The position numbers and the translations under genes were made by a program. A model generated the notes under the pieces. It made no database searches, had not been told where the DNA came from, and saw nothing but the letters and a program-made list of their open reading frames with translations. Of a stretch of DNA of 64,000 bases, positions 36,433-46,429 are shown piece after piece (the first letter of the stretch is position 1; each line of letters opens with the position of its first letter). This DNA is from Gigaspora margarita (taxonomy: Eukaryota > Glomeromycota > Glomeromycetes > Diversisporales > Gigasporaceae): NCBI GenBank assembly GCA_009809945.1, contig WTPW01000930.1, positions 83,268-147,267 of the forward strand. Direction: 5' to 3'.

Positions 36433-36749
36433 GGTAAGCTATTTATTCTAAAAGCCCGATAGAATAAATTACTATTCAGAAAATTTCAAGGGAACTTTCA
36501 GGGTAACCCAGAAAATTTCGGGTTCACCCAAAAAAGTTTTACTGCATATACAAGTATATTTTTTTAAAATGGAATTGCTTCTAGAAATTTCCCTACTATA
36601 AATAGAGGTTTTAATTTACACACCACGAAATTTTGCCAAGGGTTTATTGTAAACTTAAAAAGTTTTATCAGGGGCATATTTCTTAAAACATATGATTTTC
36701 ACTTGTACCACAAAAATCATATGAAAAATGATCGACATACCCTCTACCC

Positions 36750-37434
36750 TTAACCAACCCTTCTACGTCCATACTGATGCTTCACAATCTGGTCTAGCTC
36801 AAATAGATGAAAATAAAAGAGAGCATGTCATTGTGTATACTAGCAGAAGCCTATCAAAAGCTGAACAAAATTACTCCGCTACAGAATTAGAATGCTTAGC
36901 TGTAGTGTGGGCTATTGAACACTTCTATTAATACCTAGGAGAAAACTACTTTTTCTTGTTACTGACCATGCAGCCTTAAAATGGCTTAGAACTACTAAAC
37001 TAGTTAGAAAAAGTGCCAGATGGATCATGCACCTAGATCCCTATAATTTCACTATAATTCATAGAGCAGGAAGGAAATATAATAATGCAGATTCCTTATC
37101 AAGAATATATAAACTAGAGGAATTGTCAGAAGAAGAGCAAGAAGTAAACATGTTTGATCTCCCTACAGAGCAAGAAGCTTTTGATACATTTCTTGCAGAA
37201 AAACTTATTACCATTCCAATGGATGAGGATGAAGAAGAAGTCTTCTATCTTGGAGATATTGAAGAACTTGACGAAGATGAAGTCTACCCTACCCTTGAAG
37301 ACTTTTATCTAAGCAATCTTTGGGATGATTTTGAATATTTTCTGGAAGCAGAAGAATACCCAATGACCTACGCTCAAACCTATAAGGAGGAAGAACTTCT
37401 CTGGAGATATGAATTTTTGAGTCAGATGTTATAA
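36750..37434 (+). pseudogene. Ty3 RNase H and following acidic linker
   Basis: It resumes the pol frame right after the TTAA transposon with [13 protein letters not shown], the first RNase H carboxylate. Compared with relatives it seems to lack about four residues before [28 protein letters not shown], shown here as separate motifs YTSRSLS and [11 protein letters not shown], carries the second acidic residue. A frameshift near 36930 precedes TDHAALKWL and HRAGRKYNNADSLSRI (final Asp region). From about 37110 the sequence becomes a very acidic linker rich in E and D, which is longer than usual in this position. Confidence 0.85.
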
Positions 37435-37472
37435 CTTTCTTCAACCAACAGAGTAATCTAAATTTCAACCAG

Positions 37473-37919
37473 ATGATGAAAACCCTTATAGCAGATTATA
37501 CTAGTGAATTTGAAAAATATGAAGGAGCTAAAAAAAGGAGATTAGAATATAACCAAGAAAAGAAACAAAATGGACTAGAACCGGAAGAACAAGAACCTGA
37601 AACCCAAAAAGGCGCCAGAACAATACAGGATCTAACTATTGTAAAATGGACCCTACATGATGATCTATCCCCTACTTTTCTCGACAGTATTCGATCTTAT
37701 GAACAAATGACCTTCTCAGCTGAGGGAATACAATTTGATAACCAATTTTGCACCTGGTATTATATTGAACATATTAGCAAAAGATTTCATACAAAAAACA
37801 AAGGAAAGGCCTTACTAAAGATTGAAAAGGTCCCTGCACCCAATGTTGGTATGGAAATAAACTATACAGCCCTTGTGATGAATGCCCTACTTGCTATATT
37901 GAACTTCGACTCTGGGTAA
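37473..37919 (+). CDS. Open frame in the extended RNase H-integrase linker
   Basis: A 148-codon frame between RNase H and integrase, in the position normally taken by a short spacer. It has a charged N-terminal half (EKYEGAKKRRLEYNQEKKQ) and a more globular second half (TWYYIEHISKRFHTKNKGKA). I recognise no domain. It is likely part of the pol polyprotein rather than a separate gene. A following 78-codon frame (38036-38272), rich in N, T and P, probably continues the linker after a frameshift. Confidence 0.5.
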   Translation: MMKTLIADYTSEFEKYEGAKKRRLEYNQEKKQNGLEPEEQEPETQKGARTIQDLTIVKWTLHDDLSPTFLDSIRSYEQMTFSAEGIQFDNQFCTWYYIEHISKRFHTKNKGKALLKIEKVPAPNVGMEINYTALVMNALLAILNFDSG

Positions 37920-38352
37920 CAATTAAACGATATCCTATTAAGGAAATGGGAAAGTGCTACTAGAGTACATCTGATGGTTATGAAGGTGATGAAATTCCAA
38001 ACTTACATGAACCCTACCCCTATGACCCTTTACCCTTGGAACCCTTGTTTGGACAACAATCTGATTCTGTAGTTATTCAACAAAATATTACCAATGTCCA
38101 AATTAACTATCATATTATTCAACCCACCTATACCTTAATAAATACACCTTGGTGGTTACCTCTGTTAGAAACACCCTTTTCCCAACTTTTAGATGAACAT
38201 AACAATTTTTCTCCTAATTACCTTTGTAATTCTGTTTGGTGGACTACATCTAACCCTATCTTTTATTTTTAAATCATAGTTTTTTTTTTAAACCCGACAA
38301 TAAGCTCAATCCAGTCTAGATAGTTAGTATTCTAGCACTCTATTTTTAAAAA

Positions 38353-39609
38353 ATGGACCCTGAACATTATCAAAACATTAAAATATTTTTAGAAACTGCC
38401 ACCTACCCCTTCCAATTTACAAAAACTCAAAAAGAACAATTATATAGAAAAAGTTAATATTTTTGTATTAAAAATAACCAACTTTACAAAGGAAAACAAA
38501 AGCAAAACCAAGACCTACTAAAAGTAATTCAAAAACATGAGGTTGAAGCTGTATTGTACCTCATGCACTACCATCACCTTGGAGCACATTTTGGAACTGA
38601 CAAAATGTTTGACAAAATCAAAAGTCAATACTATTGGTCTCAAATGTATGAACATATTCGAAATTATGTAAAGACTTGTGATAGTTGTCAAAAGAGAGAA
38701 AAATATTAACAACATGGCCCTCTCCACCCTATCAAAGTAGAAGCACCCTTTGACAAAATTGGAATTGATTTTGTTGAACCTCTCCCTTCTACTGCCCAAG
38801 GAAATAAATATATAATCATTGCTATGGATTATATAACCAATACCCTAAAGCTAAAGCAGTACCAAATGCAACTCCTCAACAAACTGCTGATTTTATTTAC
38901 GAAGACATTATTTGTAGACATGGATGTCCTAATTTTATACTCTCTGATCATGGAACACATTGTAATAATTTGCTCATTGAAGGCTTAATGCAGAAATTCC
39001 AAATTAAACACTTGTTAACTACTCCCTATCATCCAAAAACAAATGGATTAGTAGAACATTTTAATAGAGCATTGTATGAATGCTTAGCAAATTGGCTAAT
39101 GACAATACCGAATAGGATAAATTGATACCTTCTGTCCTGTTCTCTTATAGAAGTTCTAAACATGCAACTACCAAGTTCATACCCTTCTTATTTGCCTATG
39201 GCAGAGAGCTGAAATTGCCTATCTTTGGATTACAAAAAAATTTAGAAGAAAATCTTTTAACAAGATTATACTCCCTTATAGAAAATTTACCTGCCAATCG
39301 GGCCCAAGCAAAGAAGAATGTTGAGAAATCTCAACAACACCAGAAGTTCTACTGGAATAGAAATCTCAAGAAAGTTAAATGACTATTTGAAAAAGAAGAA
39401 TAAGTATTGTATTACGATGCTGCAAGAGATAAACATTTCACAGGCAAATTATTACTGAAATGGAAAGGACCCTATTTTATCCATAGTAAAGTAGCAAAGA
39501 TGTTTACAAGCTTCGTACCATGGATGGACAGATCTTAAAAACACCAATCAACGCCTATTTACTAAAAAAGTACTATATCCATCAAACTTGGAACCCCATG
39601 ATCATTATA
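38353..39609 (+). pseudogene. Ty3 integrase with GPY/F motif
   Basis: It starts near MDPEHYQNIKIFLE. The HHCC zinc domain is visible as HYHHLGAHFG and CDSCQKRE (38565-38700). The catalytic triad is recognisable as IGIDFV (about 38760), ILSDHGTHC (about 38940) and TNGLVEHFNR (about 39045). After a frameshift near 39115 come LFAYGRELKLPIFG and then the GPY/F motif LLLKWKGPYF at about 39447-39477. TAA and TGA stops at about 38457, 38707 and 39379 and at least three frameshifts inactivate it. The enzyme would insert the cDNA copy of the element. Confidence 0.9.
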
Positions 39610-39681
39610 TAGAACTTTTTTTTTCATCATTTTCTATTTTTATTTTATTTCTTTCTACTATATTTAGCAATTTTAAAAAAG

Positions 39682-40086
39682 ATGACAACAGTATTAGAGT
39701 TAGTTATGCAGGAGTTATCTGAGACAAAACTAGCTGATGTTGTTGTAGAACCTTCTCCCTATCATCGAAGGGATCGAACTAAAAAGAAGGTTCAAGCAGT
39801 ATATCGAATTTTAAGAAATATAGCAAGACAAAGATGTAGTGAAAGTATTCGTATGAAAACTTTGGTCTATTCTTATTACTTAGAAGAGCTATTGGAAACT
39901 AAACCCAAAACTCTAGTCTAACGTACAGTTTTGGCAAATCTCCTAACTAAGCATTATGAAGTTGCCTCTACTTGGACCTACAAGATCTTTTCACTATATG
40001 GTATAGAAGCTATTTATCGAACCAAATTCTTAAATTTGTCCAATATTAAGAACCTCCATATATCAGACCTTGTTTTCTTATTCTAA
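39682..40086 (+). pseudogene. Small extra ORF between integrase and 3' LTR
   Basis: A frame of about 134 codons starts with ATG at 39682 (MTTVLELVMQELSETK) and ends at TAA 40084-40086. One in-frame TAA at 39919 breaks it. The middle is basic (YHRRDRTKKK) and the frame ends 34 bases before the LTR. Its codon usage resembles the rest of the element. The position matches accessory ORFs of some Ty3 elements. I recognise no domain. Confidence 0.5.
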
Positions 40087-40120
40087 GTTCTCATAGAATT
40101 CGAAAATAAGCCCGGGAGAA

Positions 40121-40819
40121 TGTTGACCTATGAAAAATATACAAAAATGGGCTTAAATCTTGGTCCAATAATCAGAATTCGATGAAAAAACTACCATTCG
40201 ACTCAGCTCGACGAGACAGTTTGAATGAGCTATAGATCATCCCTGTACAACTACTGTTTGCCAAGATTAGAACCAATAAATAATCAAGTATAGGATCTAC
40301 AATTTGATTGGCTAGAAGATCTACTGCACGCCAAAGTGCATATATGGCATTTATAAAACATGTCATATTTATAGCATATATACTCTATATTTTATTTATA
40401 ACACATATGTCATTTATTTCATATATTACATTTATACTATTTATACTATATATTTTATTAGTAGTAGATATAGCATTTATTGCACATGTAATAGATATAG
40501 CCCATTACATTTGTGAAAAACAAAAATGTATAAAAGCAGCTGATGTGACCCCAAGTTCAATATCGAGTCTTCATACCCTTTCAATAAATAAAACATTTAT
40601 TTACTATACAAATTAAATAGTTACTAGTATCTTCATATACTTTTAATTGTTGCCTCTTTCATAATTGCAAATTACGATAAATCTTCTTTGTTAAGTTTTC
40701 TTGAAAAACGCCTTTTGACTTAGTTAAATCACAGTAACAAGTGAGGTTATACAAAGTGATCACTGTTTAAGGTCGCTCTAGTTACCTACTATCTTAAAAG
40801 AAGTAGATATAGGATAACA
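40121..40819 (+). repeat. Ty3 3' LTR
   Basis: It runs from TGTTGACC to GGATAACA and is preceded by AAGCCCGGGAGAA, a weak purine-rich primer tract. It has the same TATA box and AATAAATAAA as the 5' LTR. ACAT follows it as the target duplication. Confidence 0.92.
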
Positions 40820-41346
40820 ACATGTGTCGTTAACTTAATAAAAAAATTACTTTTCATTTAGGGAAGCTCAGATTTCTGCATATAATAAAAATTTATATTG
40901 TACTATTTCCAAAATTTACTATTGTTCCAATATAGTAATTTTGCTGATCTTACACAGATCAGGTCTTAACACGATTTATTTTACCCAAACTATGACACAT
41001 ATATGTATTATATATCCAACTACCTCTAATATCAGATATATAGTATAATAAATATGATAGGGTGATTTAAATTACAGTAGTATAGACTATGTAGTAGTAA
41101 CATGTTAGAGTTAATGCATTTTTTTAGTAAAATCTAATGGTCGAAAAATATAATAAAATTACTTTAGTATTAAAAATGCTTTACTTTTATTAATAATAAA
41201 TCTATTTTTTCGCATAATTCACATATTGAAAGAATTTTTAATTGATTTGATTGGTCAATAATCACATTTGGATCTATATCAATTAGCCAATCACATAAAT
41301 GTTGTAACCCATGATTTTTTAACAAAATACAAGTTTCTGCTATGCT

Positions 41347-41591
41347 TGTGGACCCCAAGTTCAACATCGAGTCTTCATACTCTTTCAATAAATAAAACAT
41401 TTATTTATTACACAAATTAATTGTTGCCTCTTTCATAATTGCAAATTACCAAAAATCTTCTTTGTTAAGTTTTTTTGAAAACACCTTTTGATTTAGATAA
41501 ATCACAGTAACAAGTGAGGCTATACAAAGTGTTCACTGTCTAAGGTCACTCTAGTTACCTACTATCTTAAAAGAAGTGATATAGGATAACA
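41347..41591 (+). mobile_element. Solo LTR, right part (Ty3 family)
   Basis: The segment starts TGTGGACCCCAAGTTC, exactly where the left part stops (ATGTGGAC at 16246-16253), and runs to the LTR end GGATAACA. It lacks about 20 bases found in the full LTRs near the AATTAA region. ATAG follows at 41592-41595. Confidence 0.85.
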
Positions 41592-42017
41592 ATAGTATTA
41601 TAATATAATAAAATTATTGATCTTGTTTCATAAACTGAAATAGTAATTTATTGAATAAACCTATTATTGCATACTATGTAATCAATAACTGCTATATTTT
41701 ATGCTCTTCTAGGACCCTGAAAAACTCTAATATAACTTAGATGTTACTAAAAAGAAAATTTTGTAGAAAAATTTATTAAACATTGTATTTTTAAATAGTA
41801 AATTTTAAATTTTTGCTATATTTTTACATCTATTTGGGTGAAATATACTAAAATTATATTTAAGTCATATCAGAGTTCTTTAGTATTTGCTCTTCTTCTA
41901 ATCATTTAGTAACTCAGCTCAGTTTACTAACAGATCATCATTATCTATAAAATATAGCAGTTATTCATATTTCATATTCAATAATTATATAGTATTTTAT
42001 TTATTTTATAGACTAAT
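41592..42017. other. Right flank of the nested block
   Basis: AT-rich sequence in which GATAAAATTATTGATCTT-like and TAGTCTAATCATAGTAA-like words are inverted relative to the left flank (15740-15820). The solo LTR thus landed in repeated DNA. I see no gene. Confidence 0.4.
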
Positions 42018-42031
42018 TATAGTAAAATATT

Positions 42032-42689
42032 GGTCTTGCGGGTTGATAGCATAGTGGTTATGCTCTCAGGATACAAATCGAAGGTTGCCAGTTCAAGTCC
42101 CCTTAGAGGTGATAATGAAAAACTAGCTAGTTAAAAAGGAAATCTGTGAACCCATAGTTTGTCAGCTGGCCAGAAGATCAGAGAGCTTAATTAGGCAATT
42201 CTTGTAGTTGGGTTGCAGGTATAGCAGCTAGTATAGAACCTGTGGGCGGACTACTTAAATTTTATACCAAAAGTGCATATGTGGCTAGATGTGTCCTCGT
42301 CTATGGCCTGGATCTTCTATCAGCGTTTATAGGTTGCCTTAATTGGGCAGTTACCATTGTCAAATTTGGGTGATAAAGTGAAACAAGTTAGAATCCAAGT
42401 TGGATTAGCCGAAGTTACAAGACGTAATGCGAGATCTAAGTCTAAAAAGATACTATATGAACTCATGGCACAAACATTCCAAAGTGTTTACCAGTTGTAC
42501 CAATATTAATCGGTGGTGAATACACTAAAGGTGGTAGTGAAAGAGTAAATATCGGTGACCACTGAGCATTTGGGTGGTCTGAAATAGGGCTAGCCGGATG
42601 TATGCTATTTAGAAATTAATATGTACTTTGTTAATTTATAATTAATAAAATATTAAGCACACATAAGCAACTGGTGCAAGAAAAAAAAA
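42032..42689 (+). mobile_element. tRNA-headed SINE with poly(A) tail
   Basis: The first 80 bases look like a tRNA gene: ATAGCATAGTGGTTATG fits the Pol III A box and GCCAGTTCAAGTCC the B box. The body runs about 570 bases without coding potential and ends in AAGAAAAAAAAA. TATAGTAAAATATT (42018-42031) and TATAGTAAAACATT (42690-42703) are a 14-bp target duplication with one mismatch. The head starts GGTCTTGCGGGT, nearly the same as in the SINE at 51305-52100, so they share a head. Confidence 0.88.
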
Positions 42690-42703
42690 TATAGTAAAAC
42701 ATT

Positions 42704-43329
42704 AAAAAAATTCTTGAATTACAATATATTTTAAAATAAAATTAAGACTCATAATATAACTATAAAATTTTATTGCTATATAGATCAAGTTATAATAAAT
42801 TAAAAGTTAATAATTATAATAATAGTTACTATAACTATATTCTAATTAACTTGTCAAATTCTAAAATTAGATGTAATATAACACATTTGAAAAAAGTCAA
42901 ACCAAATATTTATTTTGCTAAAATTACTTCTAACTTAAAATTTTATATAGGAAACTATCTTTTGACAAAAAAACTTTTTGTTAAATTTTAATTAACCTAT
43001 AGCCTTCTCTAACCCCTAGCATTATACTAACTTTAGTTTTAATTGCTTGTTTTTTCTTAAAGAAAAGTTGTTTTAATAGTTATATTATACCTAATCTTAG
43101 TTATAGTTACAAAATTATTGATTTATAAATTAATTAGCAATAATTTGCTTACTATAAATAATGTTTGTATTTATTTCTTTTAAAGATAATTGTAATATTT
43201 TTAATATAAAGAATGAATTTTATTACTTTTTTTATTTTTTGTATTATATATATTTACAATAATTAGCAGAAATACCAGTTAGAACAAATCTAATCACATT
43301 GTATAAGACTTTATTGTCTGTACTAGTAA
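42704..43329. other. Unassigned AT-rich spacer
   Basis: A 72-codon plus-strand frame (42773-42991) shows an N-, K- and Y-rich composition typical of random AT-rich sequence. I see nothing else. Confidence 0.45.
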
Positions 43330-43963
43330 TACAAATTTCTAAAAGAAGGGTGTGGCGACTTAGAGAAGTTGTTAAGTTGTCACTCCAAGTAGCAGGTCTA
43401 GGGTTCAAATTCTACTAGCGATGCTTTGAAAAATGGACCTGTAGTACAGTAATTGTTGTCTTGTTGATTAGTTGGGTATATTACCTGTAATCCTTGGTCA
43501 CTATCTAGAATGTGAGCTTTTTGGTATATTTGTATATTATTACACAGATAAATCCAAGGGACCAGAGAAATAGAACTCTGTTTGGCAAGTTTTGAGTAAA
43601 GAAGTAGCAAAGATCTTCAACGGTGCTACCAAAACCAGAGAATCAGAAACCAGAGTCAGAATATTAGATGAAAAAAGACCCTCTAGAACAGGGGTCAACC
43701 AATCTGGCCACTAGAGTTGCACCAGAGGAAAAGGACTTATTTATAGAAGTAGGTACCAAGAGAGGAAAAACCATAGTGGCACCTAATACTAGGTGAATTA
43801 ACCCTTCTGAGCTAACTGGTTTGGAAGTTTGAGAAGTCAGTGTAAGGACTAGTAGGATGGTAGAGGTGGGTGCTAGGGTTGGAGTGAACTTTACAAGGGC
43901 AAGAAGTAGGTATTGGTAAGAGAACAGGGGTAACCTTGTTTTGCAAGTATTGGCCTTATCCAT
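43330..43963. repeat. GC-richer segment with a tRNA-like start, probable SINE relative
   Basis: The segment GTGGCGACTTAGAGAAG to CTAGGGTTCAAATTCTAC has a recognisable B-box-like GGTTCAAATTC about 60 bases from its start. It then runs on as unusually balanced sequence to about 43963, where AT-rich DNA resumes. No poly(A) tail or target duplication was found, and a MITE follows at 43990. Minus-strand frames of 70 and 99 codons here have no known domain. Confidence 0.45.
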
Positions 43964-43989
43964 AGTAATAATTACCGAAGTGTAGTCAC

Positions 43990-44224
43990 TTAAGTAAACT
44001 TATATAAAAAATCAAAATACACATAAATTAAAATTTTTAACAAAATTAGAGAAATTTTATTATATAATTGGTTTTTAATTTTTATGTTCAACAAAAAAAT
44101 TAAATTTTATTAACAAAATATATTTATTGAACTTAAAAATTAAAAGTCAAATAATTAAAATACTCTGATTTATGAAACTTTCAGTATATATGTATTTTAA
44201 TTTTCTAAACAAAGTTTATTTTAA
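43990..44224. repeat. Foldback MITE, second copy of the 1-231 family
   Basis: It starts TTAAGTAAACTT and ends AAACAAAGTTTATTTTAA. The arms include TTAAAAGTCAAATAAT and its partner, as in the first copy, and the trailing TTTACATAGTAGACTTTAG hairpin follows at 44240-44275. It is more diverged than the copy at 1-231. Confidence 0.7.
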
Positions 44225-45137
44225 GTGTTAATAATTAATTTACATAGTAGACTTTAGACTTTACTATATAATAACTATTTGCAATTGACAAAAATTAATT
44301 ATATTTGAAAAAAGTCACTTTCAAATTTTTTGTATTCAAAATTATCCAAAATTATTTTGACAATATACAGACCTATTTATTGAGCTTTATATTTCAGAAT
44401 CAAGAAAATAATATTTTTTGTCAAGATTTTATAAATTCTATAAACTCTTAAAAACTAAAGCAATTACACATGTTGTTTTAAAAGTGTGCTAATTACTTTT
44501 AACATTTTTACAAAAATATATAATACATGCTATCTGTATTCTTTAACTATTGGTTTGTTCAATAATAGTATTAATACATATAAATTGCCTTTTTGAGCTA
44601 TAAAATAACTAATTAACAACTTTCAAGAGGGTTTGTTACCTCCAAAAAGATATATATAAGTGATTTGTATGATTTTTTATACTAAAATTATAAAACTAAA
44701 CTAACTGTTATGATAATAGTATTGTTTTTGCATGTGGGTAAGCCATTAATTACAAAGATGCATGTTTAAGTATTTAATTTGTTTAAGCTACCTATAAAAT
44801 AAAATTAAAGCTAACATTATAGCATTTAGAATAAGTATGGTAAAAGATTTAAGCAAAAATGAATTTGTTAAAAGTATCAAACATACTGTTGAAGATGAGT
44901 CAACCAATGCAGAGGCAGTAATAAATAATATAGTAATAGATAATAATTTATTAAAAAATGCAAAAAAGCTTTTTTAATTGTAAAAATTACATGTAATTAT
45001 ATTTAAAAAGATTTTTTTAATAAATCCTATAGATCTTACAAAATTTAAAATATTTTTATTACAGTTTTATTAAACTATAACTATTATAATATTAGTCATA
45101 AAAAATGTACTTCTAATTGCTATCTATAATAAAAATT
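44225..45137. other. Unassigned AT-rich spacer
   Basis: I see no supported feature other than the MITE tail hairpin at its start. Confidence 0.45.
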
Positions 45138-45284
45138 ATTATTCCTAGTATTCCGCAAAAGATCCGGGTCCAGTCTGGGTCCAGTCCTGTCTGGACAATG
45201 GACCGAACCCAGACCCACGAGTATACGGACCCGGACCAACATTTAGATCCGTGCAGGTAATACCCGGTCTGGTCCATTATTTTT

Positions 45285-45512
45285 TTAATGAATAAAAGAT
45301 TGTACTACCATATTGCAATTTAATAGCATTCGTACACAAAATCTTGCTTCTTTATTGGATAAATGCACACGACGAAGCAATGGTGTGAATACGGTAATGT
45401 TCCTGTATTTTGTGCCATATAAAATTCTAACTTTTAATGTGCGATACCTGATTCTGTAATTTATTTTCTCATGGTCGTCGTTTGTTGGATTTTCAGCCTT
45501 CCATATTGCCAT
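45285..45512 (-). CDS. Uncertain 75-codon frame in the hAT left arm
   Basis: The frame starts MAIWKAENPTNDDHEK and reads through a moderately complex sequence that looks less random than its surroundings. It has no recognised domain and no visible partner exon, and lies between the motif array and the transposase. It may be a relic of a second gene or a captured exon, or chance. Confidence 0.25.
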   Translation of the reverse strand: MAIWKAENPTNDDHEKINYRIRYRTLKVRILYGTKYRNITVFTPLLRRVHLSNKEARFCVRMLLNCNMVVQSFIH

Positions 45513-46429
45513 GTTTCATGGCATAAACAATGAATTATTTGAATATAGGAATTATATTTCTGAATCATGCTATATTAATTCTCTAAAAATTCAGTGGTCC
45601 TAGCCCATAATAATAATAGTAATAATAAAATTTGTGTTTTTAAATTACAAGACCGCACGGTATTTTCCTACTGGATAACAATAACAGCCTTCTTCTTTTT
45701 GCCGTTTTCCTTGGGGTTAGTGGCTAAATAGTTGAAGTTCTGATTAGGTTTTATTTTTCTGGTTCTAACCTAACTTTTAATGTCTCAATTTTGTGCATTA
45801 ACTCTTAGGGGTTAGTCTGAATATAACACCCCAAAAACCTTTTACAGCATATACGAATCAAGAATAATTGCTTATTTTATATGGCTAATTGAATTAATAA
45901 TAAACCACATGTTCTTTGTCATATTATTAAACAACCACTATCAAGGCCTTCTGTTCCTGGTTTTGTGTGATGACATCGCGCAGTTATCTAACTTGCACAT
46001 CTGTCTAAAATAACAATAAAGGCCTTCCTATAATGATAATTTCAAAAAAAAGATTAAAATCTGCATTTAATCAAAGCCTACATTTAGTAAAAGCCTGTTC
46101 TTAAACCTGCATTTTAAACATTCATTTTTCTTTCAGAAAAGCATGAGAAAAAGTAAGTCTAATAAAAAACATTCATTAGAAAAAAAACTTTTTTATACTA
46201 GTTTTTCCCCCAGAAAAACAGTGCCTTTAAAAAAAAAATTACATATATATACTCTTACGTTTAGAAAAAAAAAAACTCGGGTTTTTTTATCAATCTATTT
46301 TTGGTCAACACCTGTTTCTCTTGTTTAGTGAGGTTTTTTTTTCCTCTGATTACACCTATATTAAGAATACATGTTTAAAAAATAAAAGCTGGTTATTTTT
46401 GCATTAACATATTGAAGTAATTCACTTAA

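Larger units (their letters stand above)
23941..36749 (-). mobile_element. 12.8-kb TTAA transposon with transposase and RecQ helicase
   Basis: The left end GGGTAGAGGGTATG is exactly mirrored at the right (CATACCCTCTACCC), and the TIRs extend to about 26 bases with two mismatches (through GATCATTTTT). The Ty3 sequence TTTAACCAACCC shows the target: TTAA stands at 23937-23940 and again at 36750-36753, and excision would restore the reading of D-F-N-Q-P. The only coding remains are on the minus strand: a Mutator/Kolobok-like transposase (29490-31943) running into a RecQ-like helicase (26613-29500). TTAA duplications are known for piggyBac and Kolobok; the transposase motifs favour a Kolobok-like assignment. 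Confidence 0.85.
17025..40819 (+). mobile_element. Full-length Ty3 LTR retrotransposon, heavily interrupted
   Basis: Two 700-base LTRs with TG...CA ends bound gag, protease, RT, RNase H and integrase in Ty3 order. ACAT is duplicated on both sides (17021-17024 and 40820-40823). A 4-bp duplication is also seen around the solo LTR of this family. The leader is interrupted by a 2.1-kb repeat with an assembly gap, and pol is interrupted by the 12.8-kb TTAA transposon. Without these it would be about 9 kb. The integrase has a GPY/F motif (LLLKWKGPYF). No chromodomain is evident. Confidence 0.92.
16658..40965. mobile_element. TTAA-flanked foldback split by the Ty3 element
   Basis: GACCTGATCCAGATAAGATC at 16658 is mirrored by the segment ending GATCTTACACAGATCAGGTC at 40965, and TTAA flanks both (16654-16657 and 40966-40969). 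Without the Ty3 insert it is about 510 bases and folds on itself: the arm 16735-16870 pairs with 16940-17024 plus 40824-40900. A related hairpin lies at 54826-55226. It carries two opposed copies of the recurring module. Confidence 0.72.
16254..41346. mobile_element. 8-bp-TSD element split by later insertions
   Basis: AGCATAGCAAAAACT at the left and the complement of AGCATAGCAGAAACT at the right form TIRs. They are flanked by ATGTGGAC and TTGTGGAC (7 of 8 matching), which duplicate the LTR sequence. Removing inner insertions leaves roughly 1.3 kb. A 76-codon minus-strand frame at 41170-41400 has no recognised domain. The duplication length suggests hAT, but the ends do not fit YARNG well. Confidence 0.65.

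Noticed and set aside
23941-36749. piggyBac identity for the TTAA transposon
   Set aside because: TTAA fits piggyBac, but the transposase motifs (GFDCS, VDGDLDSNK, TSQNEAFN) do not look like a piggyBac transposase and the ends start GGGTAG rather than CCCTA.
41170-41400. 76-codon minus-strand frame ending in LLIKVKHF
   Set aside because: It crosses the junction between an inserted element and the solo LTR, so the frame as a whole cannot be an ancestral gene.
42032-42110. Stand-alone tRNA gene
   Set aside because: The sequence has A- and B-box-like segments but is the head of a 658-base insertion with poly(A) tail and target duplication, so I call a SINE.
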